Assembly (NCBI GenBank): GCA_008501655.1
Contig: QQUK01000087.1
Span: 1-6,329 of the forward strand
Direction of reading: 5' to 3'
Source of the DNA: Calditrichota bacterium
GTDB taxonomy: Bacteria > Zixibacteria > MSB-5A5 > GN15 > FEB-12
DNA: 6,329 nucleotides
Part shown: positions 1 to 6,329 of the stretch, piece by piece
Position numbering within the stretch: position 1 is the stretch's first letter
Layout of the letters: each line of letters begins with the position of its first letter
Position numbers and translations under genes: made by a program
Notes under the pieces: generated by a model
Database searches by the model: none
What the model was told of the DNA's origin: nothing
The model's input: only the letters and a program-made list of their open reading frames with translations

Positions 1-1193
1 CAGTCCGGTTCACCAGTAAGTCCGACGATGTCATTCATATCTTTAATAACTCGCGCAAGCAGCTCGTCATCAGTCAATTTGATGGAATCGTGATCCCCAT
101 CACCGCCTACCATCGTACGGAACTGGACTTTATCATCCGGTGCTCTGTTTTCGAAGATTGAGGAAGTCCAGATAGAACCTAATATCTTTCTGTTCTCTTT
201 CTGCGGTACCAGAAATCCAAAACCTTCAAGGTCATGGGATACCTGCTGACGATTATAACCGAGACAGATGACCGAGATCGGAGCATAAGGAATCGCACCG
301 AGAGAGTTGGATAATTTATCTGAAAGGGAAAGAGTTATGTCCGCAGCAACATATGAAGGTGTGGCTAAAATGACATACTGTGTTTCAATTTTAGAACCAT
401 CACCAAATTCAATCGAGTAAACTGCATCCTCTTTCGAAATGGAAGCAGCTTTTTTATTACAGCTGATATCCGGCTTATATCTGTCATAAAACTGTTCAAT
501 GATTCTGTATAGTCCACCATTGAAGGATGTCAGCCATCCACCGGGACCGCTCGGACTACCAGATTTCTTGCCTTTTGCTTTTGCTGCTTTGGCTTTGGCA
601 ATCATAGCTTTAAAGAGTGAACCATACTCATCTTCCATTTCTCTCATCACCGGAAAACAGGATTTGAGTGAAAGTTCTTTTGCAATCCCTCCATAAACAC
701 CGGATACCATAGGTTGAACAAGAAAATCAGCAGCTGAAGTTCCGATACGGCGTTGGACAAAATCATAGATAGATTCATCGATACCTTCGGGGCGTTTTTT
801 AGCAAATGGTTCCATCATAACTCGGAGTTTTGCCGATATTGGTAAGATGTCAGAAGTGAGGAATGCCGGAGGGGACATCGGTACTGAACGAAGTTTGTTT
901 TTCCGCAAAATAAATCTGTTGGTTACTTTATTGTTGGCCCGTTCAAGCTCAGAATTCAGACCAAGCTGTTCACAAAGTTCTAATGTGAGTGGCTCCCGGT
1001 CAAGGAATCCATTTGGACCCCAATCAAAAGAATAACCGTTGATATGATCGGTGCCGATTGTACCGCCAAGCCGATTATCGGATTCAAAGAGTTTTACTGA
1101 AAGGTGAGGAAAATCTCTTTTAACATAATGAAGAGCAGACAAGCCGGAAATTCCACCTCCGATAATAGCTACATCATATTTTGTATCAGTCAT
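1..1193 (-). CDS. hemG: Protoporphyrinogen oxidase, HemY-type FAD enzyme (3' end cut by window edge)
   Basis: This gene encodes the flavin-dependent oxidase that removes six electrons from protoporphyrinogen IX to give protoporphyrin IX, the penultimate step of haem synthesis. In characterised relatives it is membrane-associated and uses O2. I translated 397 codons from the ATG at 1193 with no stop, and the frame runs off base 1. The family is usually about 450-490 residues, so roughly 60-90 C-terminal residues, including the last FAD-contacting part, are missing. The N-terminus carries a Rossmann dinucleotide-binding motif (VAIIGGGISGL, residues 8-18), followed by FESDNRLGGTI (36-46) and the family-typical DWGPNGFLD (57-65). 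Further on are QPMVSGVYGG (160-169), SFNGGLYRI (223-231) and LATPSYVAA (276-284). A Lys/Ala-rich stretch lies at about 199-210. The start overlaps the hemH stop by 8 bp (ATGACTGA), which implies translational coupling. The family is called hemY in Bacillus and hemG in some annotation schemes; it is unrelated to E. coli flavodoxin-like HemG. The alternative, coproporphyrinogen oxidase (CgoX), is less likely because hemN is present. Confidence 0.93.
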   Translation of the reverse strand, partial: MTDTKYDVAIIGGGISGLSALHYVKRDFPHLSVKLFESDNRLGGTIGTDHINGYSFDWGPNGFLDREPLTLELCEQLGLNSELERANNKVTNRFILRKNKLRSVPMSPPAFLTSDILPISAKLRVMMEPFAKKRPEGIDESIYDFVQRRIGTSAADFLVQPMVSGVYGGIAKELSLKSCFPVMREMEDEYGSLFKAMIAKAKAAKAKGKKSGSPSGPGGWLTSFNGGLYRIIEQFYDRYKPDISCNKKAASISKEDAVYSIEFGDGSKIETQYVILATPSYVAADITLSLSDKLSNSLGAIPYAPISVICLGYNRQQVSHDLEGFGFLVPQKENRKILGSIWTSSIFENRAPDDKVQFRTMVGGDGDHDSIKLTDDELLARVIKDMNDIVGLTGEPD

Positions 1194-2136
1194 TGAGTTT
1201 TTCCAGTATAAGTTCAGTTAGCATTGCTCCGAAATTTTTATCATCATTGAACATTGGCATTCGTCTGATGTTTTTTTGATATTTCTCATCAACAAACTCC
1301 TTGAGTTCGATATCAAGTTCAAAAAGAGTTTCGATATGGTCACATACAAAACTTATTGGAACAATAAAGAGTTTTTTCCCTTCAGAGATCAATCGTTTGG
1401 TTTCATCAACCGTATCCGGTCCTACCCATTTTACCGGTCCCGTCCGGCTTTGAAATGAAAGGATGAAATCTCTCTTATCTGCAGCAAGATTTGCAGTTTT
1501 TCTGACCTGGTCAACATACGGGTCGCCTTCATCTACAAATTTCTGGGGAATGGAATGTGCTGAGAACATAAGGATTTCATCATCCTGAATATTGTTATCA
1601 ATATACTCCCGCATCAATTCGATATATTTTTGATTATCATGGAAGTCATTGATATACTCAGCTTTGATATCAGGATATTTTTTTAATTCTGTCTGGAATA
1701 CATTAAAAGATGAACCAGTTGTTGCCTTACAGTATTGCGGGTACATGGGGAGTACTATGACCTTGTTGAATCCTCTGCTGTTTATTGTTTTGATAGTGTC
1801 AGCGGTCAGGGGATGAAAATAACGCATTGCGATAAAAACCTCAAACCCTGCATACACGGGTGCTAAAGAAAATTCAATGTTATCTTTTTGTGCTGTTGTC
1901 CATTTAAACAGGGGAGAGGAGCCACCGATTTTTCTGTAATTATCCTGTACAGATTTATACCTGAGACTGCTGATCATTTTTGCAAACGGTTTTTGAAAAA
2001 TAGCACCACCGGGTAATTGAATGATCTCTCTATCTGAGAAAATATTATACAAAAATGACTTGATGTCACTTAAATTATTCGGACCACCCATTCCGAGAAG
2101 AACAACACAAACTTTATCGTTCGGAGAGATTTTCAT
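1186..2136 (-). CDS. hemH: Ferrochelatase
   Basis: This gene encodes the chelatase that inserts Fe2+ into the porphyrin, here presumably protoporphyrin IX, to complete haem. The 316-residue product matches the usual bacterial length of about 310-340. It opens with VVLLGMGGPNNLSDIKSFL (11-29), the classic N-terminal block. IAMRYFHP (102-109) follows, with Phe where many relatives have Trp. VIVLPMYPQYC (126-136) follows. The metal-site histidine lies in LMFSAHSIPQKFVDEGDPY (H194). SFQSRTGPVKWVGPDT (227-242) is the conserved porphyrin-cleft block. The acidic partner residue is in FVCDHIETLFELDIE (E269). There is no cysteine near the C-terminus, so no C-terminal [2Fe-2S] cluster of the animal type is expected. 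The ATG lies 3 bp after the hemN stop with no clear Shine-Dalgarno sequence, so translation is probably coupled to hemN. The stop overlaps the downstream oxidase start by 8 bp. Lying between hemN and the oxidase gene, it most likely acts on protoporphyrin; a coproporphyrin ferrochelatase cannot be excluded by sequence alone. Confidence 0.96.
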   Translation of the reverse strand: MKISPNDKVCVVLLGMGGPNNLSDIKSFLYNIFSDREIIQLPGGAIFQKPFAKMISSLRYKSVQDNYRKIGGSSPLFKWTTAQKDNIEFSLAPVYAGFEVFIAMRYFHPLTADTIKTINSRGFNKVIVLPMYPQYCKATTGSSFNVFQTELKKYPDIKAEYINDFHDNQKYIELMREYIDNNIQDDEILMFSAHSIPQKFVDEGDPYVDQVRKTANLAADKRDFILSFQSRTGPVKWVGPDTVDETKRLISEGKKLFIVPISFVCDHIETLFELDIELKEFVDEKYQKNIRRMPMFNDDKNFGAMLTELILEKLND

Positions 2137-2139
2137 CTG

Positions 2140-3534
2140 TTATATCGTTCTTGAAAATGTCGGTTTTTTACCTTCTCTGTTTTTCCCAAGGTAAGCATCA
2201 AAGGTCATTGCGATATTTCTTATAAATGTACGGCCTAAATCGGTGATTCGGATATTCCCGTTAGGAGCTTCAAGGAAATTATCTACAAAAAATTCAGAAA
2301 GGTTGTCATGTTCAGATTTAAAATATTCCATGTACTGTATTCCGAATTTTTTATAAAATTCAGAGAACTCAAGGCGGAAATTACACATCAATGATGTTAT
2401 AACATATTGACGGATAAGATCATCATCACTTAATCGCATCCCTTTGTGCACTGAGAACCCAGTTTCATTGACATGGTCCATGTATTGAGAAAGGGTCGAA
2501 TCATTTTGGATAAAGGTATTGTTGATGTATCCAATCGATGACATACCAAATCCAACCATGTCTGGAGAAGTTTGGACAGTGTATCCCATGAAGTTTCTAT
2601 GTAGTCTTCCGTCATTCTGAGCTACTGATAGTTCATCATTCGGCAGTGCAAAATGGTCCATGCCTATCTGCAGGTAACCGGCTTCAGTGAACATCTCAAC
2701 AGCTTTGGCGAAGAGTTCATATTTTTCTTCGGTAACCGGAAGTTCTTCTTCTTTAATTTTCATCTGATTTGCTTTTACCGAAGGTAGAAATGCAAACGAG
2801 TACAAAGCGACTCTATCCGGTCGGAGCGAAACAGCTTTGGAAAGTGTATCAGTAAAACTTTTAATTGACTGTTTGGGCAGTCCGTAAATGAGGTCGATAT
2901 TAATTCCTTGAAAATCTAATTTTCGGCAAGTTTCTAATTTTTCTTTGACCAGATCGAACGGCTGAACTCTTCCGATTGCAACCTGTACATCAGCATCAAA
3001 ATCCTGCACGCCTAATGAGACTCTGTTGAATCCACGGGAGAAAAGAAATTTCAGCTGTTCTTCTGTTGTTACGCGCGGGTCTATTTCAATTGATTTTTCA
3101 CAATCCGTTGTGTAGGTAAACTTTTCATCAAGCTTATCTAAAATGTCACTGAACTCCTCATTGGAAAGATATGTCGGAGTTCCACCGCCAAAGTGAAGCT
3201 GGTTGACCGTTTTTCGTTCATGAAGAAGTTCTGCTGCACTATCAATCTCTTTTTTGAAGGCGTCGATATACAGACCTACTTTTTCGGAGTTTCGGGTGAT
3301 GACGGTATTGCATCCGCAATAATAACAACGGCATTCACAGAAAGGAATATGGCAGTAGATAGCTAAAGGAGTATCTTTTTGTTTTGAGGCATTGGTAAGA
3401 GCGGTTCGGTAGAAGTCAGTGCCAACTTCGCTTGCCCACACAGGTGCGGTTGGATAACTGGTATATCGGGGGCCCGGTCGGTCATATTTCCGAAGAAGTT
3501 CTATCGGTACGGTTGTAGCTTTATTATCATTCAT
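2140..3534 (-). CDS. hemN: Oxygen-independent coproporphyrinogen III dehydrogenase (radical SAM)
   Basis: This cytoplasmic radical-SAM enzyme oxidatively decarboxylates two propionates of coproporphyrinogen III to vinyls, giving protoporphyrinogen IX without O2. The 464 residues match true HemN (E. coli about 457). The HemN-specific N-terminal block YDRPGPRYTSYPTA (17-30) is intact; the shorter relative HemW lacks it. The 4Fe-4S site is the CX3CX2C motif C66-C70-C73, followed by C75 as in E. coli (CGCN). The SAM-binding GGGTPTYL (116-123) follows. Other conserved blocks are SIEIDPR (148-154), GFNRVSLGVQDF (168-179), R189 near the second SAM site, NIDLIYGLPKQ (212-222), IGMDHFALPNDELAVAQ-like sequence (290-306) and LHRNFMGYT (311-319). 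The C-terminal helical domain ends in TFSRTI, which parallels the E. coli C-terminus. Two further cysteines, C61 and C68, sit beside the cluster motif. The start is 4 bp after the hemE stop, with a weak AGGT-type ribosome site inside the hemE end. Function as true coproporphyrinogen dehydrogenase is well supported. Confidence 0.96.
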   Translation of the reverse strand: MNDNKATTVPIELLRKYDRPGPRYTSYPTAPVWASEVGTDFYRTALTNASKQKDTPLAIYCHIPFCECRCYYCGCNTVITRNSEKVGLYIDAFKKEIDSAAELLHERKTVNQLHFGGGTPTYLSNEEFSDILDKLDEKFTYTTDCEKSIEIDPRVTTEEQLKFLFSRGFNRVSLGVQDFDADVQVAIGRVQPFDLVKEKLETCRKLDFQGINIDLIYGLPKQSIKSFTDTLSKAVSLRPDRVALYSFAFLPSVKANQMKIKEEELPVTEEKYELFAKAVEMFTEAGYLQIGMDHFALPNDELSVAQNDGRLHRNFMGYTVQTSPDMVGFGMSSIGYINNTFIQNDSTLSQYMDHVNETGFSVHKGMRLSDDDLIRQYVITSLMCNFRLEFSEFYKKFGIQYMEYFKSEHDNLSEFFVDNFLEAPNGNIRITDLGRTFIRNIAMTFDAYLGKNREGKKPTFSRTI

Positions 3535-3538
3535 TTGT

Positions 3539-4564
3539 CTACCTAAAATTCTGGACTGTTTTTACTAATGTTTCCACTGATTCTATAGGTGTCTTTGGCT
3601 GAATACCATGACCGAGATTAAAAATCAACCGGTCAAGGTTTTCAAAAGACTCAAGTTGTTTAACTGCTTTTTCTTGAACATGTTCCGGTGACCCAAACAG
3701 TATTGACGGGTCAAGATTCCCTTGTACAGATTTGTTGGTAAGGACCTTTGCAGCGTAGTTTATGTCCATACGGTAATCAACACCGACAACTTCACAGTCG
3801 ATTTCATTCACCAGGTCAACATACGGAGCCAGGTTATTTACAAACATGATTCGTGGTACATTCTTATCTTTTAATTTACGGAAAATCCTGTTCGCCGGTT
3901 TGACAGTATATTCATAAAAATCGTCACGGGACAGTATGCCGTCCCAGCTTCCGAATAGTTGGACAGTATCAGCACCGGCATCAATTTGTGTACTCAGGTA
4001 TTCGGCGGTGATGTCAGCAAGAAGTTCAAATAGTCTTGCAGAATCATCTGGGTACTGGTGAATAAACTTTTTCGGTTTATCAAAAGATTTAGAGCCTTGT
4101 CCTTCGATTAGATAGCAGGAAATTGTAAAAGGGGAACCGGCAAATCCGATAAGTGGCTTGTTCGGAAGAACTTTTTTTATCTCTTTAATGCCATCGAGTG
4201 CGAAGTGAAGTTCTTTCTCTATGTCAAACTTATGGAGTTTGTCAATATCATCGGGTGTTTCAATCGGGTCTGTGATTTTTGGTCCACCTTTGTCGGGGAA
4301 AGTTACTTCAGCCCCAAGTGGGTCCAGGAATGTGAGGATATCTGAAAAGAGAATTGCAGCATCAAGATTAAACCGGTCTATCGGCTGTTTGACGACTTCT
4401 GCTATTAACTCCGGAGACTGACAAAGCTCCTTGAAAGTTGCTTTGGAGCGTACTTCCAGATATTCAGGTAGATACCGTCCTGCCTGGCGCATGATCCAGA
4501 TCGGGATAGAACCATCGTTTTTGCCATAGCATGCTTTGATGAAATTTGTGTTTTCTAATGCCAT
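3539..4564 (-). CDS. hemE: Uroporphyrinogen decarboxylase
   Basis: This cytosolic, cofactor-free enzyme decarboxylates the four acetate side chains of uroporphyrinogen III to methyls, giving coproporphyrinogen III, the substrate of the next gene's product. The 341 residues are the normal length (about 340-355). Signature 1, PIWIMRQAGRYLPEY (21-35), supplies the substrate-binding arginines R26 and R30. ILFSDIL (71-77) contains D75, equivalent to the catalytic aspartate known as D86 in the human enzyme. Signature 2, GFAGSPFTISCYLIEG (140-155), contains the conserved tyrosine Y151. NLGHGI (316-321) contains the C-terminal histidine H319. At VQLFGSWDG (201-209), Gly205 stands where most family members have Asp or Glu. 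The ATG lies within the end of hemL (10-bp overlap) and is preceded by a consensus AGGAGG seven bases upstream, which fixes this start. The stop is 4 bp before hemN. I see no sign of truncation or transfer. Confidence 0.97.
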   Translation of the reverse strand: MALENTNFIKACYGKNDGSIPIWIMRQAGRYLPEYLEVRSKATFKELCQSPELIAEVVKQPIDRFNLDAAILFSDILTFLDPLGAEVTFPDKGGPKITDPIETPDDIDKLHKFDIEKELHFALDGIKEIKKVLPNKPLIGFAGSPFTISCYLIEGQGSKSFDKPKKFIHQYPDDSARLFELLADITAEYLSTQIDAGADTVQLFGSWDGILSRDDFYEYTVKPANRIFRKLKDKNVPRIMFVNNLAPYVDLVNEIDCEVVGVDYRMDINYAAKVLTNKSVQGNLDPSILFGSPEHVQEKAVKQLESFENLDRLIFNLGHGIQPKTPIESVETLVKTVQNFR

Positions 4565-5850
4565 GTATGAGCCTCCTGACGGATGATGTTGGCAAGGGTG
4601 TTGGCAGCATTGGTAAGCATTTTATCGGGATGAGCTGATGAAATAAAACAGACTTCGTAGCCGGATGGCGGGAGATAGAGGCCGCGATTAAGTACTTTTT
4701 CATGTAACCGATTATAATGGGCGATTCCGGCTGTATTAATAGCTGCTGCCGATCTCGGTAGTTCTGACTGGAAGACAATCCAAAAGATTGAACCGATACC
4801 GGCGATATTGACTTTACTATCCCGAAGCTGTTCGGTTATATCGGTAACAAATCTTCGATTTTTTTCTTCAAGTTCTTTGTAGATTCTGCCGTCCTCAAGT
4901 TTCTTTAAAGTTGTATACCCGGCAACCATTGCGAGCGGGTTTCCTGATAGTGTTCCAGCCTGATAAACCGGTCCGAGTGGTGAGAGCATATCCATGATTT
5001 CTGCCCGGCCACCGAAGGCACCAACCGGCATACCACCCCCGATGATTTTTCCATAAGTCAATAAATCAGGAGTAATGCCATAAAATGCAGCCGCTCCACC
5101 GAGCCCTAATCTGAAACCGGTAATAACTTCATCGAATATTAACAAGGCACCATGTTTTTCTGTTAAAGCACGCAATAATCGGACATAGTCATGTCTTTGT
5201 AGTAACAAACCGTTGTTGGCCGGAATTCCTTCGATTATTACGCAGGCAAGTTCATCACCATGTTTTTCAAAAAATGCTTCAAGAGCTTCTTCATCATCTA
5301 AAGGTAGTACTGCTGTTTTGCTTGTAATAGCTTCGGGAACTCCGGCTGAAGATGGAGTTCCGAATGTTGCTAATCCGGAACCGGCAGCGACTAAAAGATG
5401 GTCAGAATGACCATGGTAGCAGCCATCGAATTTAAGAATCAAATCACGACCGGTAAACCCGCGGGCAAGTCTGATCGCGGACATGACAGCTTCTGTGCCA
5501 GAGGAAACAAATCGGATTTTTTCTACCGGGTCAACATGGTCAACTATAAACTGTGCAAGATTCAATTCATGTTCCGTTGATGCACCGTAAGTCATGCCAA
5601 GTTCTGCCTGCGTTTGGACAGCTTTGACAACATCTGGATCAGCATGGCCTAAGATAAGCGGACCCCAGGATGATGAAAAATCGAGGTATGAATTATCGTC
5701 GACGTCGGTTAAAAAGGCACCTTCACCTTTTTTAATAACACGGGGGATACCGCCGACTGATTGAAACGCTCTAACCGGTGAGTTTACACCGCCGGGAGTG
5801 ACTTTTTCTGTCTTTCTGATTATTTCCTGTGATTTATCTGTCTTAAGCAT
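4555..5850 (-). CDS. hemL: Glutamate-1-semialdehyde 2,1-aminomutase
   Basis: This PLP-dependent aminomutase (class III aminotransferase fold) moves the amino group of glutamate-1-semialdehyde to make 5-aminolevulinate, so this organism uses the C5 (tRNA-Glu) pathway. The 431 residues match the family's usual 425-435. The N-terminal VTPGGVNSPVRAF (17-29) is a hallmark of HemL. SSGTEAVMSAIRLAR (116-130) forms the phosphate-binding turn, and CYHGHSD (144-150) follows. IFDEVITGFR (238-247) carries D240, which pairs with the PLP pyridine nitrogen. TYGKIIGGGMPVGAFGG (265-281) carries the Schiff-base lysine K268. YQAGTLSGNPLAM (296-308) is the conserved gating and phosphate block. EGIPANNG (207-214) has Gly where many relatives have Pro. 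The start overlaps the hemB stop by 8 bp (ATGCTTAA), and the stop lies inside the hemE start region. It sits directly after hemB, so consecutive early-pathway enzymes are made from neighbouring genes. Confidence 0.97.
   Translation of the reverse strand: MLKTDKSQEIIRKTEKVTPGGVNSPVRAFQSVGGIPRVIKKGEGAFLTDVDDNSYLDFSSSWGPLILGHADPDVVKAVQTQAELGMTYGASTEHELNLAQFIVDHVDPVEKIRFVSSGTEAVMSAIRLARGFTGRDLILKFDGCYHGHSDHLLVAAGSGLATFGTPSSAGVPEAITSKTAVLPLDDEEALEAFFEKHGDELACVIIEGIPANNGLLLQRHDYVRLLRALTEKHGALLIFDEVITGFRLGLGGAAAFYGITPDLLTYGKIIGGGMPVGAFGGRAEIMDMLSPLGPVYQAGTLSGNPLAMVAGYTTLKKLEDGRIYKELEEKNRRFVTDITEQLRDSKVNIAGIGSIFWIVFQSELPRSAAAINTAGIAHYNRLHEKVLNRGLYLPPSGYEVCFISSAHPDKMLTNAANTLANIIRQEAHTWH
4572..4577 (-). 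promoter_or_regulatory. Strong Shine-Dalgarno site of hemE inside the hemL 3' end
   Basis: Read on the minus strand this is a perfect AGGAGG, separated by seven bases (CTCATAC) from the hemE ATG at 4564-4562. It lies within the last codons of hemL. It is the best ribosome-binding site in the window; the other internal junctions show only weak matches (AGGT before hemN, GGA before the oxidase) or none (hemH). It fixes the hemE start and suggests hemE can recruit ribosomes independently as well as by coupling to hemL. Recognition assumes a standard anti-SD tail of 16S rRNA. Confidence 0.8.
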
Positions 5851-6329
5851 GATGCCATCCGTTTTTTAAGATATCTCTTAAGTGATAGGTTAAAATGATT
5901 GTTGCTCCTGCACGGGTCATTGCGGTAAGATTTTCAATTACCATTACTTTTTCATCAGCAAGATTATTCTGTGCAAGAAGTTTTACTGCTGTATATTCTC
6001 CGGAAACATTATAGGCTGCTATCGGGAGAGAGGTCTGTCTCTGGAAGTCTGCGATGATATCCAGGTAAGCCAGTGCCGGTTTGACCATGACAATATCGGC
6101 ACCTTCCATAACATCCAATTCAAGTTCTGTCATAGCTTCGGAGCGGTTACGGAAATCCATCTGATACCCTTTGCGGTCACCTTTGCCTGGTGCAGAATTT
6201 GCCGCTTCACGGAATGGGCCGTAGTATGCTGATGCATACTTTGCTGTATAAGCCATGATAATAGTGTCGTAGAAATCATTAGTTTCGAGCGTCTGTCTGA
6301 TACCCTGCACCCGGCCGTCCATCATATCA
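5843..6329 (-). CDS. hemB: Porphobilinogen synthase (5-aminolevulinate dehydratase), C-terminal half; 5' end cut by window edge
   Basis: HemB condenses two 5-aminolevulinate molecules, the product of the neighbouring hemL, into porphobilinogen. The frame is open to the right edge: the codon before the first visible Met encodes Asp, giving DMMDGRVQGIR, an internal family motif, so the Met at 6325 is not the start. About 161 of an expected 320-335 residues are visible. Both Schiff-base lysines are present, in AYTAKYASAYYGPFREAA (codon at 6239-6241) and in VMVKPALAYLDI (codon at 6080-6082). GDRKGYQMD and YNVSGEYTAVK are the other substrate-site blocks. The metal-binding cysteine region typical of zinc enzymes would lie upstream and cannot be judged, so Zn versus Mg dependence is undetermined. 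The product ends in WHHA, and its stop overlaps the hemL start by 8 bp. Other early-pathway genes (hemA, hemC, hemD) may lie upstream, beyond the window; this is inference. Confidence 0.96.
   Translation of the reverse strand, partial: DMMDGRVQGIRQTLETNDFYDTIIMAYTAKYASAYYGPFREAANSAPGKGDRKGYQMDFRNRSEAMTELELDVMEGADIVMVKPALAYLDIIADFQRQTSLPIAAYNVSGEYTAVKLLAQNNLADEKVMVIENLTAMTRAGATIILTYHLRDILKNGWHHA

Noticed and set aside
499..1035. Two short plus-strand open frames (499-696 and 847-1035) at the left end.
   Set aside because: They lie antisense to a continuous, clearly conserved protoporphyrinogen oxidase frame, and their translations are compositionally odd with no recognisable domain. The oxidase reading explains every base.
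1186..2136. Possible C-terminal [2Fe-2S] cluster in ferrochelatase.
   Set aside because: Only three cysteines exist (10, 136, 265) and none is in the C-terminal tail, so the animal-type ligand set is absent.
2140..2142. Possible frameshift or disruption at the closely spaced gene junctions.
   Set aside because: Each protein ends in a family-typical C-terminus, and the next begins with a family-typical N-terminus a few bases away, so the overlaps are genuine operon packing.
2140..3534. Possibility that the radical-SAM gene is HemW (haem chaperone) rather than HemN.
   Set aside because: HemW is shorter and lacks the N-terminal YDRPGPRYTSYPTA block and the CxC after the cluster motif; both are present here.
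4464..4778. A 104-codon minus-strand open frame across the hemL/hemE junction.
   Set aside because: It is out of frame with both HemL and HemE, which are fully conserved through this region. It has no domain and no ribosome site, and is best explained as an accidental frame.
5213..5580. Plus-strand open frames opposite hemL.
   Set aside because: They are antisense to the HemL phosphate- and PLP-binding region, their Ser/Ala-rich translations mirror HemL codon use, and they match no family.
1..6329. Search for an internal promoter, terminator, riboswitch, mobile element, CRISPR array, tRNA, or a hidden defence or novel system.
   Set aside because: There is no non-coding space (largest gap 4 bp). 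I saw no hairpin plus T-run at gene junctions, no direct-repeat array and no transposase-like frame. All six genes are standard haem biosynthesis enzymes.

Overview
The window is a tightly packed run of six haem (tetrapyrrole) biosynthesis genes, all on the minus strand. In transcription order (right to left) they are hemB (5' end off the window), hemL, hemE, hemN, hemH and a HemY-type protoporphyrinogen oxidase gene, hemG/hemY (3' end off the window). Coding sequence covers essentially every base. The five junctions are an 8-bp overlap, a 10-bp overlap, a 4-bp gap, a 3-bp gap and an 8-bp overlap. This strongly suggests one polycistronic, translationally coupled unit, but no promoter or terminator lies inside the window.

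Layout: 5843-6329 is the C-terminal half of porphobilinogen synthase (HemB). 4555-5850 is glutamate-1-semialdehyde 2,1-aminomutase (HemL). 3539-4564 is uroporphyrinogen decarboxylase (HemE). 2140-3534 is the radical-SAM, oxygen-independent coproporphyrinogen III dehydrogenase (HemN). 1186-2136 is ferrochelatase (HemH). 1-1193 is the FAD-dependent protoporphyrinogen oxidase. There is no non-coding stretch longer than 4 bases, and no tRNA, rRNA, mobile element or CRISPR array was seen.

How the genes work together: HemL makes 5-aminolevulinate from glutamate-1-semialdehyde (C5 pathway), and HemB condenses two of these to porphobilinogen. HemC and HemD, which make uroporphyrinogen III, are not in the window. 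HemE then gives coproporphyrinogen III, HemN gives protoporphyrinogen IX, the oxidase gives protoporphyrin IX, and HemH inserts iron to give protohaem. The HemN plus oxidase pair points to the classical protoporphyrin-dependent branch rather than the coproporphyrin-dependent branch of Gram-positive bacteria.

Organism: a bacterium using the C5 pathway, with a moderately AT-leaning genome. The gene order differs from E. coli, where hem genes are scattered, and from Bacillus, which has separate hemAXCDBL and hemEHY clusters. It resembles the long hem clusters of some non-proteobacterial Gram-negatives such as Leptospira. A lineage such as the FCB group (for example Marinimicrobia or Ignavibacteria) is possible, but this is a low-confidence guess from protein style. 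The window is ordinary core metabolism. I see no undescribed system, only modest sequence peculiarities.
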